Assembly: GCA_016935885.1 (NCBI GenBank)
Contig: JAFGQA010000407.1
Location: forward strand, 1 to 12,844
Direction of reading: 5' to 3'
From: Phycisphaerae bacterium
GTDB taxonomy: Bacteria > Planctomycetota > Phycisphaerae > UBA1845 > UTPLA1
DNA: 12,844 nucleotides
A program made the position numbers and the translations under genes. Below are positions 1-8,434 of the stretch, in pieces. Positions within the stretch are counted from its first letter, which is position 1, and each line of letters begins with the position of its first letter. The notes under the pieces are model-generated. The model was given only the letters and a program-made list of their open reading frames with translations, searched no databases and had not been told where the DNA came from.

Positions 1-46
1 AATCCCTTCTCGGTCCTGAAGCCGGTGCCGAGAAAGGATTCTCGGC
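1..46. repeat. REP-like hairpin repeat, left-edge copies
   Basis: Positions 1-13 look like the truncated end of one unit, carrying the word AATCCCTTCTCGG. Positions 27-46 form a perfect 8-bp hairpin: GCCGAGAA (27-34), loop AGGA (35-38), TTCTCGGC (39-46). The stem core CGAGAA/TTCTCG recurs in the hairpins at 4342-4392, where the loop is TCCC. The loop here is purine-rich, so it reads like an inverted copy. This is a small dispersed palindromic element of REP type. Its function is unknown, and the unit is cut by the window edge. Confidence 0.55.
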
Positions 47-92
47 AGAGCGTACAGTCGTTCTATTCGTGAAACGCCGTACTAGCATGTGG

Positions 93-210
93 CCTGCCAG
101 TGTGTATGCCCCGCGCCCACCTGAGAGACCGCACGGGCGGACAAGCCTGCCTGTCGGCAGACAGGCCGCCCGTGGCACCCAGAATCGAATGCCGCCGGGA
201 GTGTCACGGA
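93..210 (+). repeat. Dispersed intergenic repeat, left copy (inverted mate at 12642-12770)
   Basis: From CCTGCCAGTGTGT at 93 to GTCACGGA near 210, this stretch matches the reverse complement of 12642-12770 almost base for base. It contains a perfect 8-bp stem, ACGGGCGG (133-140) with CCGCCCGT (166-173). Inside the loop is a second 6-bp hairpin, CCTGTC (150-155), GGCA, GACAGG (160-165). The mate keeps the outer stem but has only a 5-nt loop, so this copy carries about 20 extra loop bases. The following module has the core AATCGAATGCCGC. Open frames across it are products of high GC content, not genes. Confidence 0.75.
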
Positions 211-339
211 CTCTCCCGAGACCCCCATGGCACCGCCGTGTCGGCAGTGTTGTATCTTCTGTTGTACCTTGTGGTATGGCCGCGGCGGCGGTGGCGATGC
301 GGGCTTCGGCGCCCGTGCCACAGAAGAGCCAGGCCGCAC

Positions 340-1674
340 TCAAGCCGATTCCTTCCGGCGCTCGTGCTTGATGGGCACGGCCCGCTCTTCGCCACGAACG
401 ACGGCATCGGTGATGACGTATCGACCCTGCATGCCCGGTTCGGGCAGGTGGTACATGACGTCGAGCATCAGTTCCTCCACGGTGCCGCGGAGCGCCCGCG
501 CGCCCGTGTCCCAGCGCATCGCCCGCCGGGCGATCTCGTGCAGCGCCTCGTCCGTAAACTCCAGCGTGCTCTTGGCCAACTCGAACATCTTGCCATACTG
601 CCGAGCCAACGCGTTCTTGGGCTCGGTGAGCACCCTCACGAGGGCGGCCTCATCCAGCGGACCGACCGTCGCCACGAGAGGAAGCCGCCCCACAAACTCG
701 GGAATCATGCCGTACTCGATCAGGTCCTCCGGCGCGACCTTATGGAGCAATTCGCTTCGTTCCGTCGCGGCATCGTTCTCGGCGGATTCCTCGGTCATGA
801 AGCCGATGTTCTTCTTGCCGATGCGCCGCTTGATGATCTCCTCAAGACCGGAGAAGGTCCCGGCACAGATGAACAGGATCTGCGTGGTGTCCATCTGGAT
901 GTACTGCTGCTCGGGATGCTTGCGGCCACCCTGCGGCGGGATGTTCGCGACGGTGCCCTCGAGCATCTTCAGAAGCGACTGCTGCACGCCCTCACCGGAA
1001 ACGTCGCGCGTGATGCTCACGTTCCCGGCACTGCGGCCGATCTTGTCAATCTCATCGATGTAGACGATCCCACGCTGGGCGGCCTCCAGATCGAAATCCG
1101 CCACCTGCAGCAACCGGAGCAAGATGTTCTCAACGTCCTCCCCAACGTAGCCCGCCTCCGTCAGCGTCGTCGCGTCGCCCATTGCAATCGGCACGTCCAG
1201 CACGCGCGCCAGGCTGCGCGCCAGCAGCGTCTTGCCGCAACCCGTCGGGCCGATAAGGAGGATGTTGCTCTTGTCGATCTCGATGTCGTCGGGGTCCGCC
1301 TGCTCGGTGTAGGCAAGCCGCTTGTAGTGGTTGTGAACCGCAACCGCCACGGCTTTCTTCGCATATTCCTGGCCGATCACGTAGCGGTCCAGGAACTCCA
1401 GGATTTCACGCGGTGGCGGGACCTTGTGGAACAGCGGCCTCAGCCCGCTGGCCTTGCGCTGCTCCTGGCGGATGATGTTCCGGCACAGATCCACACAATT
1501 CGAACAGATGTAAGCATCGTTGGGCCCCTCGACCATGGGCCCCACTTCACGATGCGTCTTCCCGCAAAAACTGCACGTGCTCGTGCGACGGCGCTTCACG
1601 CCCCCGGGCCCACTCCGGCCGCCGCGTGATCCACCGTCACCCGATCCATCGCCGCTGCTCGATCTGTTCTTCAA
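340..1674 (-). CDS. clpX: ATP-dependent Clp protease ATP-binding subunit ClpX
   Basis: AAA+ unfoldase that recognises tagged substrates, unfolds them with ATP and feeds them to the ClpP chamber in the cytoplasm. The 444-residue product has a Gly/Ser/Arg-rich leader (1-30). The zinc-binding domain uses Cys34, Cys37, Cys57 and Cys60. Walker A is GPTGCGKT (142-149), the pore loop GYVG (175-178) and Walker B IVYIDEID (203-210). An RKH loop lies at 251-253, the IGF loop that docks on ClpP at 290-292, an arginine-finger region PEFVGR at 325-330, and sensor-2 GARALR at 391-396. Every expected functional motif is present, and the length is slightly above the usual 420-430 because of the leader. The start is TTG at 1674, supported by AAGGA eight to nine bases upstream. 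No clpP or tig is adjacent, unlike the common tig-clpP-clpX order. A GC hairpin (300-315) lies just past the stop but lacks a T-run. Confidence 0.97.
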   Translation of the reverse strand: MKNRSSSGDGSGDGGSRGGRSGPGGVKRRRTSTCSFCGKTHREVGPMVEGPNDAYICSNCVDLCRNIIRQEQRKASGLRPLFHKVPPPREILEFLDRYVIGQEYAKKAVAVAVHNHYKRLAYTEQADPDDIEIDKSNILLIGPTGCGKTLLARSLARVLDVPIAMGDATTLTEAGYVGEDVENILLRLLQVADFDLEAAQRGIVYIDEIDKIGRSAGNVSITRDVSGEGVQQSLLKMLEGTVANIPPQGGRKHPEQQYIQMDTTQILFICAGTFSGLEEIIKRRIGKKNIGFMTEESAENDAATERSELLHKVAPEDLIEYGMIPEFVGRLPLVATVGPLDEAALVRVLTEPKNALARQYGKMFELAKSTLEFTDEALHEIARRAMRWDTGARALRGTVEELMLDVMYHLPEPGMQGRYVITDAVVRGEERAVPIKHERRKESA

Positions 1675-1850
1675 TGTTCTGTTTCCTTGCCTGACTGAGG
1701 GCGGTTACGTTTGACCGTGACCGATTCGGTGAAGGACACGTCCTTTGGCACGCAACTTATCGACTGCCGTCTGCTGCTCTCTTGATCTCATTCCCGCCCC
1801 CAACGAAACGGGTGTGTTCTTCCGTTCACGCCGGCTAACAGAAAGCGGCA

Positions 1851-2138
1851 CTAACTCCCGTCCGCCCACGTCGCGCCGTCCTTGCGCTGGATGGACCGGT
1901 GAGATGCCTCCAACATCTTCACCTTCAATGCCTCAAACTCGTTGTCGGTTATCTGACCCTGGGCCCTCATGTCGCGCAGATGTTGCAGTGACCAACTTTC
2001 GCCATGCCCGGACGGTGAAACAGAAAACACCCAGCGACGAACCGCCCACACCAGCACCGCCAGCGCGCAGATCGCGCCGATCAGCACCAGGCACAGGACG
2101 ATCACATCGCCCCTTGGGAATTCTGCCGTGGGCATCAA
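1851..2138 (-). CDS. Small membrane protein with C-terminal SHOCT domain
   Basis: A 94-95 residue protein of unknown function. Residues 11-34 form one strongly hydrophobic membrane segment, followed by RRW and a short polar linker. Residues 51-76 (LQHLRDMRAQGQITDNEF onward) fit the SHOCT short C-terminal domain, whose hallmark is an L..L..L...G.IT..EF...K..LL pattern. SHOCT tails are common at the ends of small bacterial membrane proteins and are thought to mediate oligomerisation or binding; the role here is unknown. The start is either TTG at 2138 or ATG at 2135. An AGAGGG site lies 10 bases before the TTG and 13 before the ATG, so the spacing favours TTG. It begins within ten bases of the upstream gene's stop, so the two are almost certainly co-translated. 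clpX follows 176 bp downstream on the same strand. Confidence 0.8.
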   Translation of the reverse strand: MMPTAEFPRGDVIVLCLVLIGAICALAVLVWAVRRWVFSVSPSGHGESWSLQHLRDMRAQGQITDNEFEALKVKMLEASHRSIQRKDGATWADGS

Positions 2139-2142
2139 TCTT

Positions 2143-3297
2143 TCATTTCCCTCTTGAGCATCGTGTCGGCCGGCGCCGACCGGCGCGACCGAGCGTCAAA
2201 CAACAACCCATGATCGCCAGCCCCACCACCTCAAAGCCCATCCCACCGCACAACGGGAACACGAACGGGAACGGTGCCGGCGAAACGCCGCCCTGCTCCT
2301 GATACGTCTGGCCCGTCGTATCCACGTGCTGTGAGATCGCCTCGGCCAACCGTTGTCCTCTGTCGTCCTTCTTGACGCGATCGAAGACCGACGCCAAGCC
2401 CTCCTGAGGCAGGCCGAACACCGCCGCCGCGCCGGTGCCGCCAGGAATCGTCAGAACCTGCGATTGCACTGCCAGCGTCAGATCGAACGGCTCTCCGAAG
2501 ACGACGTCATACGTGTAAGGCAACTCGATACCGGTGAACATGATCGCTCCCACAAGCGGCAACTCCGCCCCCAATTCCGGGAGCCCGATCACTGGTAAGG
2601 GAACGCCCGCCAGGGCACCGGTCGCCTCGCGGACCTCCACCCTGCCGTCCTGTCCTCCGACCAGCACGACCCCGCCCTCCAACACGGGGAATGGTTCTTC
2701 CTCTTCCGGACGATGTGTCACGCTGAACGTGAGGCGAACTTCCACGCCAGACAAGTCTCTGTGTGGGTCCATCGCCGTGATCAACATCACGCCCGACAGA
2801 ATCACGCGGCTCTCAACGCGGGCCGACTCCCCCGGGGGCGGCTCTGTCGGGAGTTGCCCCTGGGGTTGCTCTTCCCACACGTCCGCGGCGCTCAGAACGA
2901 TCGTGCGCTTCTCGCTGACCGTCCCCTCGACGAACCAACTCGTGAACGAATCGTCCGAGAATGCCCCCAGGTCCAAGCCCGCGTCGTTCGGGGGACCGGT
3001 TCCCCCAAAAACCGGCGCATCGAAAAGCGCGACCGCCTGACCAGCGGCGGTCACCTCACCATTCTCCAGAAGACGATCGAGGCGGGCTCGCGCCACCGCC
3101 GGTGGGGCGGGCGTCGTCAACGGAACGGCCTCCCGGTTGAAGTCCTTCTGAATCTCAAGGATCCCGTTGTATTGGACGATCGTCGTCGTCGCGGACCCGG
3201 TAATCTCCTTGATCTCGGCCCAAGCAGGCGCCGTGGTCCAGGCCAGCAGGAGAACCGCTTGCCAGGCAACGGCCAATCGTCGACCGGAAACCGTCAT
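2143..3297 (-). CDS. Secreted protein with Cys-containing C-terminal membrane/sorting anchor
   Basis: I do not recognise a family for the body of this 384-residue protein. The start is ATG at 3297, preceded by GAGAGGG six bases away. It gives an N-terminal signal peptide with a hydrophobic core (about 8-22) and a probable cleavage after AWA at 25-27. The open frame continues 45 codons further upstream but contributes no sensible sequence. The middle is beta-rich, with Pro- and Glu-rich linkers near 143-160 and 196-204. The C-terminus is tripartite: Cys350-Gly-Gly-Met-Gly, a hydrophobic segment to about 370, then an Arg-rich end (371-376). This layout resembles exported proteins that carry a C-terminal sorting signal (PEP-CTERM or MYXO-CTERM style). 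It therefore probably sits at the cell envelope. It is coupled to the SHOCT protein gene immediately downstream. Confidence 0.75.
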   Translation of the reverse strand: MTVSGRRLAVAWQAVLLLAWTTAPAWAEIKEITGSATTTIVQYNGILEIQKDFNREAVPLTTPAPPAVARARLDRLLENGEVTAAGQAVALFDAPVFGGTGPPNDAGLDLGAFSDDSFTSWFVEGTVSEKRTIVLSAADVWEEQPQGQLPTEPPPGESARVESRVILSGVMLITAMDPHRDLSGVEVRLTFSVTHRPEEEEPFPVLEGGVVLVGGQDGRVEVREATGALAGVPLPVIGLPELGAELPLVGAIMFTGIELPYTYDVVFGEPFDLTLAVQSQVLTIPGGTGAAAVFGLPQEGLASVFDRVKKDDRGQRLAEAISQHVDTTGQTYQEQGGVSPAPFPFVFPLCGGMGFEVVGLAIMGCCLTLGRAGRRRPTRCSRGK

Positions 3298-3721
3298 GGG
3301 AATCCCTCTCAGAACGAATGAAAGGCCACGGGCCTGAAGCCCTTGCGGCCCTTCGACGGCAAGTTCCGCATGGACCCAGGAATCCATCCGGGCGGAATCA
3401 CCGACAACCTCACATTGCGGCTCATCCCGCATTCACTCTATACGGACCTACCCAAATGTCCACCCTTTCTACCGCCAAGCACCTATACCGGGCCGGTCAC
3501 GGGGATTATCGGCCATCTCATTATAGCGTTTTCAGGGGACACTCGGTGAGATGCTCCAGTAGCTCGTGGATTCCGATGCGGATCTCCCGCAGACCTACGT
3601 GTGGCCCACGTGTGATGTGGCCTTGCCTGATAGACGATAACTCTATTGGCCTGCATAGGATGCGCAGAAACGCGAGGAGATGCGGTCGCATCCCAAAGGC
3701 AGCGAGCAAGGAGACCCAAAC
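3298..3721. other. Divergent intergenic region
   Basis: These 424 bp separate the minus-strand secreted-protein gene from the plus-strand lipoprotein-like gene, so promoters for both should lie here. I see the two Shine-Dalgarno sites at its edges. I found no promoter pair good enough to call; the AT-rich spot TCATTATAG near 3528-3536 lacks a matching -35. Frames crossing the region have no recognisable protein content. Confidence 0.5.
3708..3713 (+). promoter_or_regulatory. Shine-Dalgarno site deciding a GTG start
   Basis: AAGGAG lies eight bases before GTG at 3722. The upstream in-frame ATG at 3680 has GAGGAG touching it, which is too close to act as its ribosome binding site. This and the position of the signal peptide place the start at 3722. 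Confidence 0.75.
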
Positions 3722-4279
3722 GTGAAACGACGAGCACTTCGAGCGGCAGGCCTGTTCGCCGTGGTCCCGGCCTGTCTGTCCCTGGCGTGTGACAGCCTGG
3801 GCCTCGGTGACATCGCTGCACTCTTCGGGTCGGGCGTCACTGTCGTCATCGAGAACGCCTCCGCCTTCACGGCCGTTCCGGAACTCTATACCACTGATAG
3901 CGACAACGTCTTCGAGGATCTCGTTGCCGAGGAGGACCGCGTCAGCAACTTCGGCATCAACGGAGCGATCCTGCCGAACCAGACGGTGACGATCCGTCTG
4001 CCGTGCGACAGCGATTTGGAGCGGATTCTCCTCCGTGGTGTGGAATTCCGTGAAGGAAACGGCCTGGCGCTCGGAGAGGCCGACGCCGACGTCAAGCTTC
4101 GCAAGGACATCGACTTCGACTGTGGCGACACGGTCAACATCCGAGTGGGGGGCTCGATCTTCAACTTCTACGCCGACGTGGACGTTGACCACTCATCCCG
4201 CGACCAATCGGGCGACAACGCCGGTGACGACGGCACCGACGACAGCTTCGCCGATTTCCTCGATGATCTGTTCGGTTGA
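3722..4279 (+). CDS. Exported acidic protein, probable lipoprotein, unknown function
   Basis: A 185-residue protein with no family that I recognise. It begins with KRR, a hydrophobic stretch (8-22) and LSLAC ending at Cys23. This satisfies the permissive lipobox pattern, although Ser at -3 is not the commonest residue; cleavage by ordinary signal peptidase is the alternative. If it is lipidated, Asp24 follows the Cys, which in Escherichia coli favours inner-membrane retention; whether that rule holds here is unknown. The mature part looks like a small beta-sandwich (about 38-156) with two cysteines, Cys95 and Cys134, that could form a disulfide. The tail from 157 is very rich in Asp, with Gly and Ser, and could bind cations. 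GTG start with AAGGAG eight bases upstream. It converges on the DUF1570-type gene, with two hairpin repeats in between. Confidence 0.8.
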   Translation: MKRRALRAAGLFAVVPACLSLACDSLGLGDIAALFGSGVTVVIENASAFTAVPELYTTDSDNVFEDLVAEEDRVSNFGINGAILPNQTVTIRLPCDSDLERILLRGVEFREGNGLALGEADADVKLRKDIDFDCGDTVNIRVGGSIFNFYADVDVDHSSRDQSGDNAGDDGTDDSFADFLDDLFG

Positions 4280-4341
4280 CGACCCCCCTCGCAGGCAACT
4301 CAGCCCTTGGACGCTTAGGCGTCGCGCGGGACCCGCTGCCG

Positions 4342-4392
4342 CTGGTGCGAGAATCCCTTCTCTCAGCTGGTGCGAGAATCCCTTCTCGCACC
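4342..4392. repeat. Two tandem copies of a REP-like hairpin repeat
   Basis: The word CTGGTGCGAGAATCCCTTCT occurs at 4342 and again at 4367, a 25-bp period. The second copy is a perfect 24-bp palindrome, with stem GGTGCGAGAA (4369-4378), loop TCCC, and stem TTCTCGCACC (4383-4392). The first copy keeps the left arm, but its right arm has decayed after TTCTC. It lies between two convergent genes, so it could also stop transcription from both sides, although there is no T-run. Related hairpins occur at 1-46. Confidence 0.75.
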
Positions 4393-4513
4393 TATCTCCA
4401 CCAGGAATCCCCTTCTGCGGAGTCTTGTGCCACTTGGCTGGCCTGCCGGCTCGCCGTTTGGCGGAGCAACCGTTTACCTCATCCCACGCGACTCCTTGGA
4501 ACCCTCCGAGAAG

Positions 4514-5779
4514 CTACCGCACGTTCTTCATCCAATTCAGCCATTTCTTTTCCCATTTCTCGTCGATCTTGCCGAATGCCTTCTCGAACGTCTCGATCTC
4601 CTTCTCCGGCGTCGTCTCGTAATCCTTGGGCCTCTTGTTGACCAGCTCGACGTAGCGCGTCAGCTCGTCTCGCTTGACGCGGCTTATGTAATGGAGCAGT
4701 GCCCAACTCTGCGGGTAGGCTAGGGCGCCGGCATCGGGCCTGTAGAAAAACGCGCTTGTCGAGATGAATTCGCGCAGGGGGACCAGTTGGCCGGCTTCCA
4801 CCAATTGCCGGAAAGCCACGAGCCGACTCGTGTTGACCAGGCCGGCACCGCTGCCCGTGCCGGTGCTGACAGGCTCAAACTTCTGGGCCATCCCCTCCGC
4901 CAACCAGCGAGGATTGGCCGCGACGCTCTTGCGGTTGTGGAAGCCGATGTTATACAGCACTTGGTGCGCGGTCTCGTGCTGAACCACCTCCTCGCTGATG
5001 CCGCCCCCGAGCGAATTGGCGCTATTGACCGCCCGCCGAGCTTCCTTCATCCTCTCGCGAAGGTTCTTGCGATCCGCCGACGTCTTGGCCGTGCGCATCT
5101 GATCCGAGAGTTGCCTCAACTCCGCCTCGGCCTGCTCGCGGTGGGCCTTGAACGTGGCGGAGTTCCGAAAGTTGTAGAAGTAGCTCATGTTCGATCCGGG
5201 CACGCCCGGAACGGGCAACACGAAGAAGCCCGCCGCGTTCTCGTCCTTCTTTCCATGCCCCATCCTCTCCGAGTGCCCACTGTAGTCCTCAAGCTCGTTG
5301 AAGTAGTGGATCACCAGCTTCTTCTTCGGCTGCGTGACATCGATGCCGAGATGCTGCGTGCGCCTCACGCATTGCTGATAGGTCCTCTCGACGGCGGACT
5401 TGAAGATTTCCACATCCTCCTCGCTCGTGTCGTAAAGAATCGAGAAGTGCTTGGAGTGCTTGATCTTGAAGCTCTTCTCAGACTCCCCCAGCGCCTTGAG
5501 CGCCTTCTTCTCCGCCTTCTTGTCCGCGGGAACCGCGGAGGTGTCGACCTTCCTCTTGCCGCTTTTCTTGTTGTCCTTCTTCTCTTTGTTCTCGCGCTTC
5601 TTCTTGGACGACTTGTTGGATTGTGACTTGTCTTTGTCTTCTCTGGCTCTCGTGGAAGGTGGGTCCTCGCCAGACAATGGAGCGCCCCGGACCTTGGATA
5701 CCAACGGCCCGGCGGTACCGACCGTCAGCGTGAACGTCAACAACAGAACGAGCAGATGTGATGAAGCGCGGCTATTCAC
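4514..5779 (-). CDS. Secreted DUF1570-like (peptidase MA family) metallopeptidase homologue
   Basis: A 421-residue exported protein resembling the DUF1570 / gluzincin-like proteins that are frequent in Planctomycetota. After a signal sequence (hydrophobic about 9-25) comes a long Lys-rich, low-complexity linker (about 45-95). The folded part starts near FKIKHSKHFSILYDTS. The zinc motif HETAH is at 268-272, and a likely third ligand is the Glu of WLAEGMA (Glu295), about 23 residues beyond the second His, as in gluzincins. A charged coiled-coil stretch (about 208-252) precedes the active site. The substrate is unknown. The start is GTG at 5779, because GGAGG (5788-5792 on the complement) sits eight bases before it. 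A GTG three codons earlier (5788) overlaps that site and is a poor candidate. It is 96 bp downstream of rny on the same strand and may share its transcript. Confidence 0.85.
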   Translation of the reverse strand: MNSRASSHLLVLLLTFTLTVGTAGPLVSKVRGAPLSGEDPPSTRAREDKDKSQSNKSSKKKRENKEKKDNKKSGKRKVDTSAVPADKKAEKKALKALGESEKSFKIKHSKHFSILYDTSEEDVEIFKSAVERTYQQCVRRTQHLGIDVTQPKKKLVIHYFNELEDYSGHSERMGHGKKDENAAGFFVLPVPGVPGSNMSYFYNFRNSATFKAHREQAEAELRQLSDQMRTAKTSADRKNLRERMKEARRAVNSANSLGGGISEEVVQHETAHQVLYNIGFHNRKSVAANPRWLAEGMAQKFEPVSTGTGSGAGLVNTSRLVAFRQLVEAGQLVPLREFISTSAFFYRPDAGALAYPQSWALLHYISRVKRDELTRYVELVNKRPKDYETTPEKEIETFEKAFGKIDEKWEKKWLNWMKNVR

Positions 5780-5787
5780 GGCGACCA

Positions 5788-5792
5788 CCTCC
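5788..5792 (-). promoter_or_regulatory. Shine-Dalgarno site of the DUF1570-like gene
   Basis: Reading the minus strand, GGAGG ends eight bases before GTG at 5779. The longest open frame would begin at a GTG sharing bases with this site, so the site argues for the shorter protein. Confidence 0.75.
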
Positions 5793-5875
5793 CGTCAAAC
5801 ATGACTGGCCAGCCTCACGCAGTTACGTGCACACAGGAAGACTTTATCTCATAGGCAGGGAGAAGGCAACCAACT

Positions 5876-7462
5876 CTACCTTGCGTATTCGACCGCACGG
5901 ACTTCACGCAGCACCGTCACCTTGACCTCGCCCGGATACTGCATCTCCGCCTCGACTTTCTTGGCGACCTCCCGGGCGATGCGCATGGCGTTGGCGTCGT
6001 CCACGTTGTTGGCATCCACGATGACGCGTACCTCACGCCCCGCCTGGATTGCGTAGGCCAGTCTGACGCCCTCGAAGCTGGTGGCAATATCCTCCAATTG
6101 CTGGAGGCGCTTGACGTAGCGCTCCAGTGATTCACGTCTACTCCCCGGTCGGGCGGCGCTGATGGCGTCCGCCGCGGCCACCAGGGGCGTGTAGGGACTG
6201 GTCGCCGGTGCATCACCGTGATGACCGGCAATGGCATTCAAAACCTCGGACCGCTCATTAAACCTGCGACAGATATCTTCGCCGATCGCCGGGTGCCCGC
6301 CCTCAATGTCCCGGTCAACCGCCTTGCCAATGTCGTGCAGCAGCCCGCAACGGCGGGCCAGCGTCCCGTTCAGCCCCAATTCGTCGGCCATCACCTGGCA
6401 CAGATAGGCGACCTCTATCGAGTGTCGCAGGACGTTCTGGCCATAGCTCGTGCGAAAGTGCAACCTGCCCAGCAGGTTGATGAGCTTCCGGTTGAGGCCC
6501 TGTACATTGGCTTCCATCGCGGACTTTTTGCCGAGTTCGTTGATCTGCTTCTCCACATTGTCGTCGACCTCCTTGACCACTTCCTCGATCCGCGTCGGGT
6601 GGATCCGTCCGTCAACAAGCAGCTTGTTCATCGCCTGGACGGCTTTCTCCTTGCGGACCGGATCGAAGCAGCTCACCTCGATCACGCCGGGCGTATCGTC
6701 CACGATGATGTCCACGCCGGTGGCCTTCTCGAATGCGCGGATATTCCTCCCCTCGCGTCCGATAACCCGGCCCTTCATCTCGTCGGAGAGGATGTCAATC
6801 GTGCTGATCGTGGCGTCGGCGGTATGCGGAGCGGCATAGCGTTGGATCGCGGTGACCACGATCTCCCGGGAGCGTTCCTCCGATTCCTCCTGGGCCTCGT
6901 TGATCCGCTTGGCGACGATCTCGGCGCATTCCTGCTCCAGCTCTTGCTCGAGCCGGCTGAGAAGCTGGCTCTTGGCTTCATCAATCGACAGTCGAGAGAC
7001 CTTCAACAGCTCGTTTCGCTGTTTGGCCAGCAACTCGCCGACCTCAAGGGCCTTCTTGTCCGTCTCCTCCCGTTTCTCCTTGACTTGGACCTCGGTCTTC
7101 TCGATGTTTCGCTCCTTGATGCGAAGCATGTCGACCTGGCGTTCGATCTGATCCTCCCGTTTGTCTAACCGCTTCTCAGCCTCGCGAATCTCGTTTCGCG
7201 TCGCCGCCGTCTGCTTGTCGAACTCCTCCTGATGCTGCAAGAACGTCGCCTTGGCCTCGACCGCGCCTGCTCGAACGATCTCCTGGGCCCTGTTCTGGGC
7301 CTCCGCGATCAATCGATCCGCCTCGTTCTCTGCGGACGTTCGTTTGGCCTTGGCCTGGAGCGAGCGGAACACCCACGCCACGGCCGCTCCCGACACGAAG
7401 GTCACAATCGCGAAGACGAACACCCCTGCGGTCGAGACCTGTGCCAGTATCACAGATCCCAT
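5876..7462 (-). CDS. rny: Ribonuclease Y (membrane-anchored endoribonuclease)
   Basis: RNase Y starts mRNA decay by internal cleavage at the cytoplasmic membrane. The 528-residue product has the full family layout. A single N-terminal membrane segment (about 10-32) is followed by a long charged coiled coil (about 35-205). The KH RNA-binding domain has [12 protein letters not shown] at 231-242. The HD domain has His347, the metal-binding pair His376-Asp377 in LLHDIGK, HH at 414-415, and a later Asp432 in AADAIS. The conserved C-terminal end [14 protein letters not shown] is intact, and the length is typical (about 510-530). The start is ATG at 7462, with GAGGTGA (7469-7475) six bases upstream. 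The upstream 970 bp are gene-free, and the DUF1570-like gene follows after 96 bp. Confidence 0.97.
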   Translation of the reverse strand: MGSVILAQVSTAGVFVFAIVTFVSGAAVAWVFRSLQAKAKRTSAENEADRLIAEAQNRAQEIVRAGAVEAKATFLQHQEEFDKQTAATRNEIREAEKRLDKREDQIERQVDMLRIKERNIEKTEVQVKEKREETDKKALEVGELLAKQRNELLKVSRLSIDEAKSQLLSRLEQELEQECAEIVAKRINEAQEESEERSREIVVTAIQRYAAPHTADATISTIDILSDEMKGRVIGREGRNIRAFEKATGVDIIVDDTPGVIEVSCFDPVRKEKAVQAMNKLLVDGRIHPTRIEEVVKEVDDNVEKQINELGKKSAMEANVQGLNRKLINLLGRLHFRTSYGQNVLRHSIEVAYLCQVMADELGLNGTLARRCGLLHDIGKAVDRDIEGGHPAIGEDICRRFNERSEVLNAIAGHHGDAPATSPYTPLVAAADAISAARPGSRRESLERYVKRLQQLEDIATSFEGVRLAYAIQAGREVRVIVDANNVDDANAMRIAREVAKKVEAEMQYPGEVKVTVLREVRAVEYAR

Positions 7463-8434
7463 CTAATCTCACCTCTCTGAATCGCCTGTTATGCATCATG
7501 TCAACTCATCCGCGCCCTCGGCACGCCGAACCGCTACAGCCCACAGACCGAGCAGACAGCGCACGCTTGCACCACGCGGCTACCCAACGATGTCATGCCG
7601 GGATTCTGCTGTGCGGGGAAACGGAGGACGGAGGCGATGCAGGCAGACTTCGCACGCGCCGATCACAAGCTCAGCAAGTGTCGACGACCCACGTCTATCG
7701 TGCCGATGGGCAGACCCGGCAGCTATCTGAGAAGTGCTCTGCTCCCGCCGCGAGGGTGCCCCAACGGTCTATCTAGCGAACTGCGAATCACAATCGCTGT
7801 TTGACGAGCCGACTCACGTTTAAGTCGGTTCCGAAAGCCTCCGCTTGTGATCATTGCGCTGATATCACGACGTCTCATTCAGCACCATGAGATGTGCCGA
7901 CGACACATCGAGCCTACGGTTCACCGCAGCCGCTCACACGCTGAGTCAGGCTGCCCGAGAACCGAGGTCGATGCGTGAAGCCCAACATGTCTGACTCGCC
8001 CCCAGGCCCTCCGCCACGTCAGCAGAGGAAACCGAACTCCTTTCTTGGCGAAAGGCATTGGCGTGCGGCCGCGCCCATGCGCCTCCACCCGGCCTCGCCC
8101 ATCGCCGGAAAACACCACAAGAATCTATGTCAAAAGGGCGTGCGTTCGCACCCTTACCACGCACCAGTATAAACGACTGCTCATATCCGTCAACCATTCA
8201 TGTGTGCCGGTTTTCCGGAATCTCACCTCCCGATGACGTACTAGCCAGTGGGCTTCCTTGCCGTTGGCGGCTAGAATGGCGAACCGGCGCACCCCCGACG
8301 CGCACCGGAGCAATGCTGGTTTATCGGCTTTCCTGGAGTCTTTCGGCATTCTGCGTTGGCCGCAACCGAGAAACCGCCATCCCGGCGACGGGGAAAGGCT
8401 GGCTAATCCTGTTATGTGGAGTCTTTCTAGAACC
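7463..8434. other. Long gene-free divergent region between rny and the DsbD-like gene
   Basis: About 970 bp with no open frame that looks like a protein on either strand. I see a few modest perfect hairpins: CCGACT (7809-7814) with AGTCGG (7823-7828), and GATGTG (7891-7896) with CACATC (7904-7909). The word CGTACTAG occurs near 8235, shared with both window ends. It should hold promoters for rny and the DsbD-like gene, and probably long leaders, but I cannot place them. No tRNA, tmRNA, RNase P or SRP RNA signature was recognised. Confidence 0.5.

Noticed and set aside
100..1629. 509-codon plus-strand open frame.
   Set aside because: It is antisense to clpX, whose every motif is intact. Its product is low-information, rich in Arg, His and Leu, and it begins inside the repeat. 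It is a shadow of GC-rich codon use.
7499..7504. Perfect TTGACA on the minus strand upstream of rny.
   Set aside because: No acceptable -10 lies 16-18 bp further on, and that position would overlap the rny ribosome binding site.
8258..8434. Longer N-terminus for the DsbD-like protein from ATG 8258.
   Set aside because: It would put 59 polar, Arg- and Pro-rich residues before the signal peptide and has no good ribosome site.
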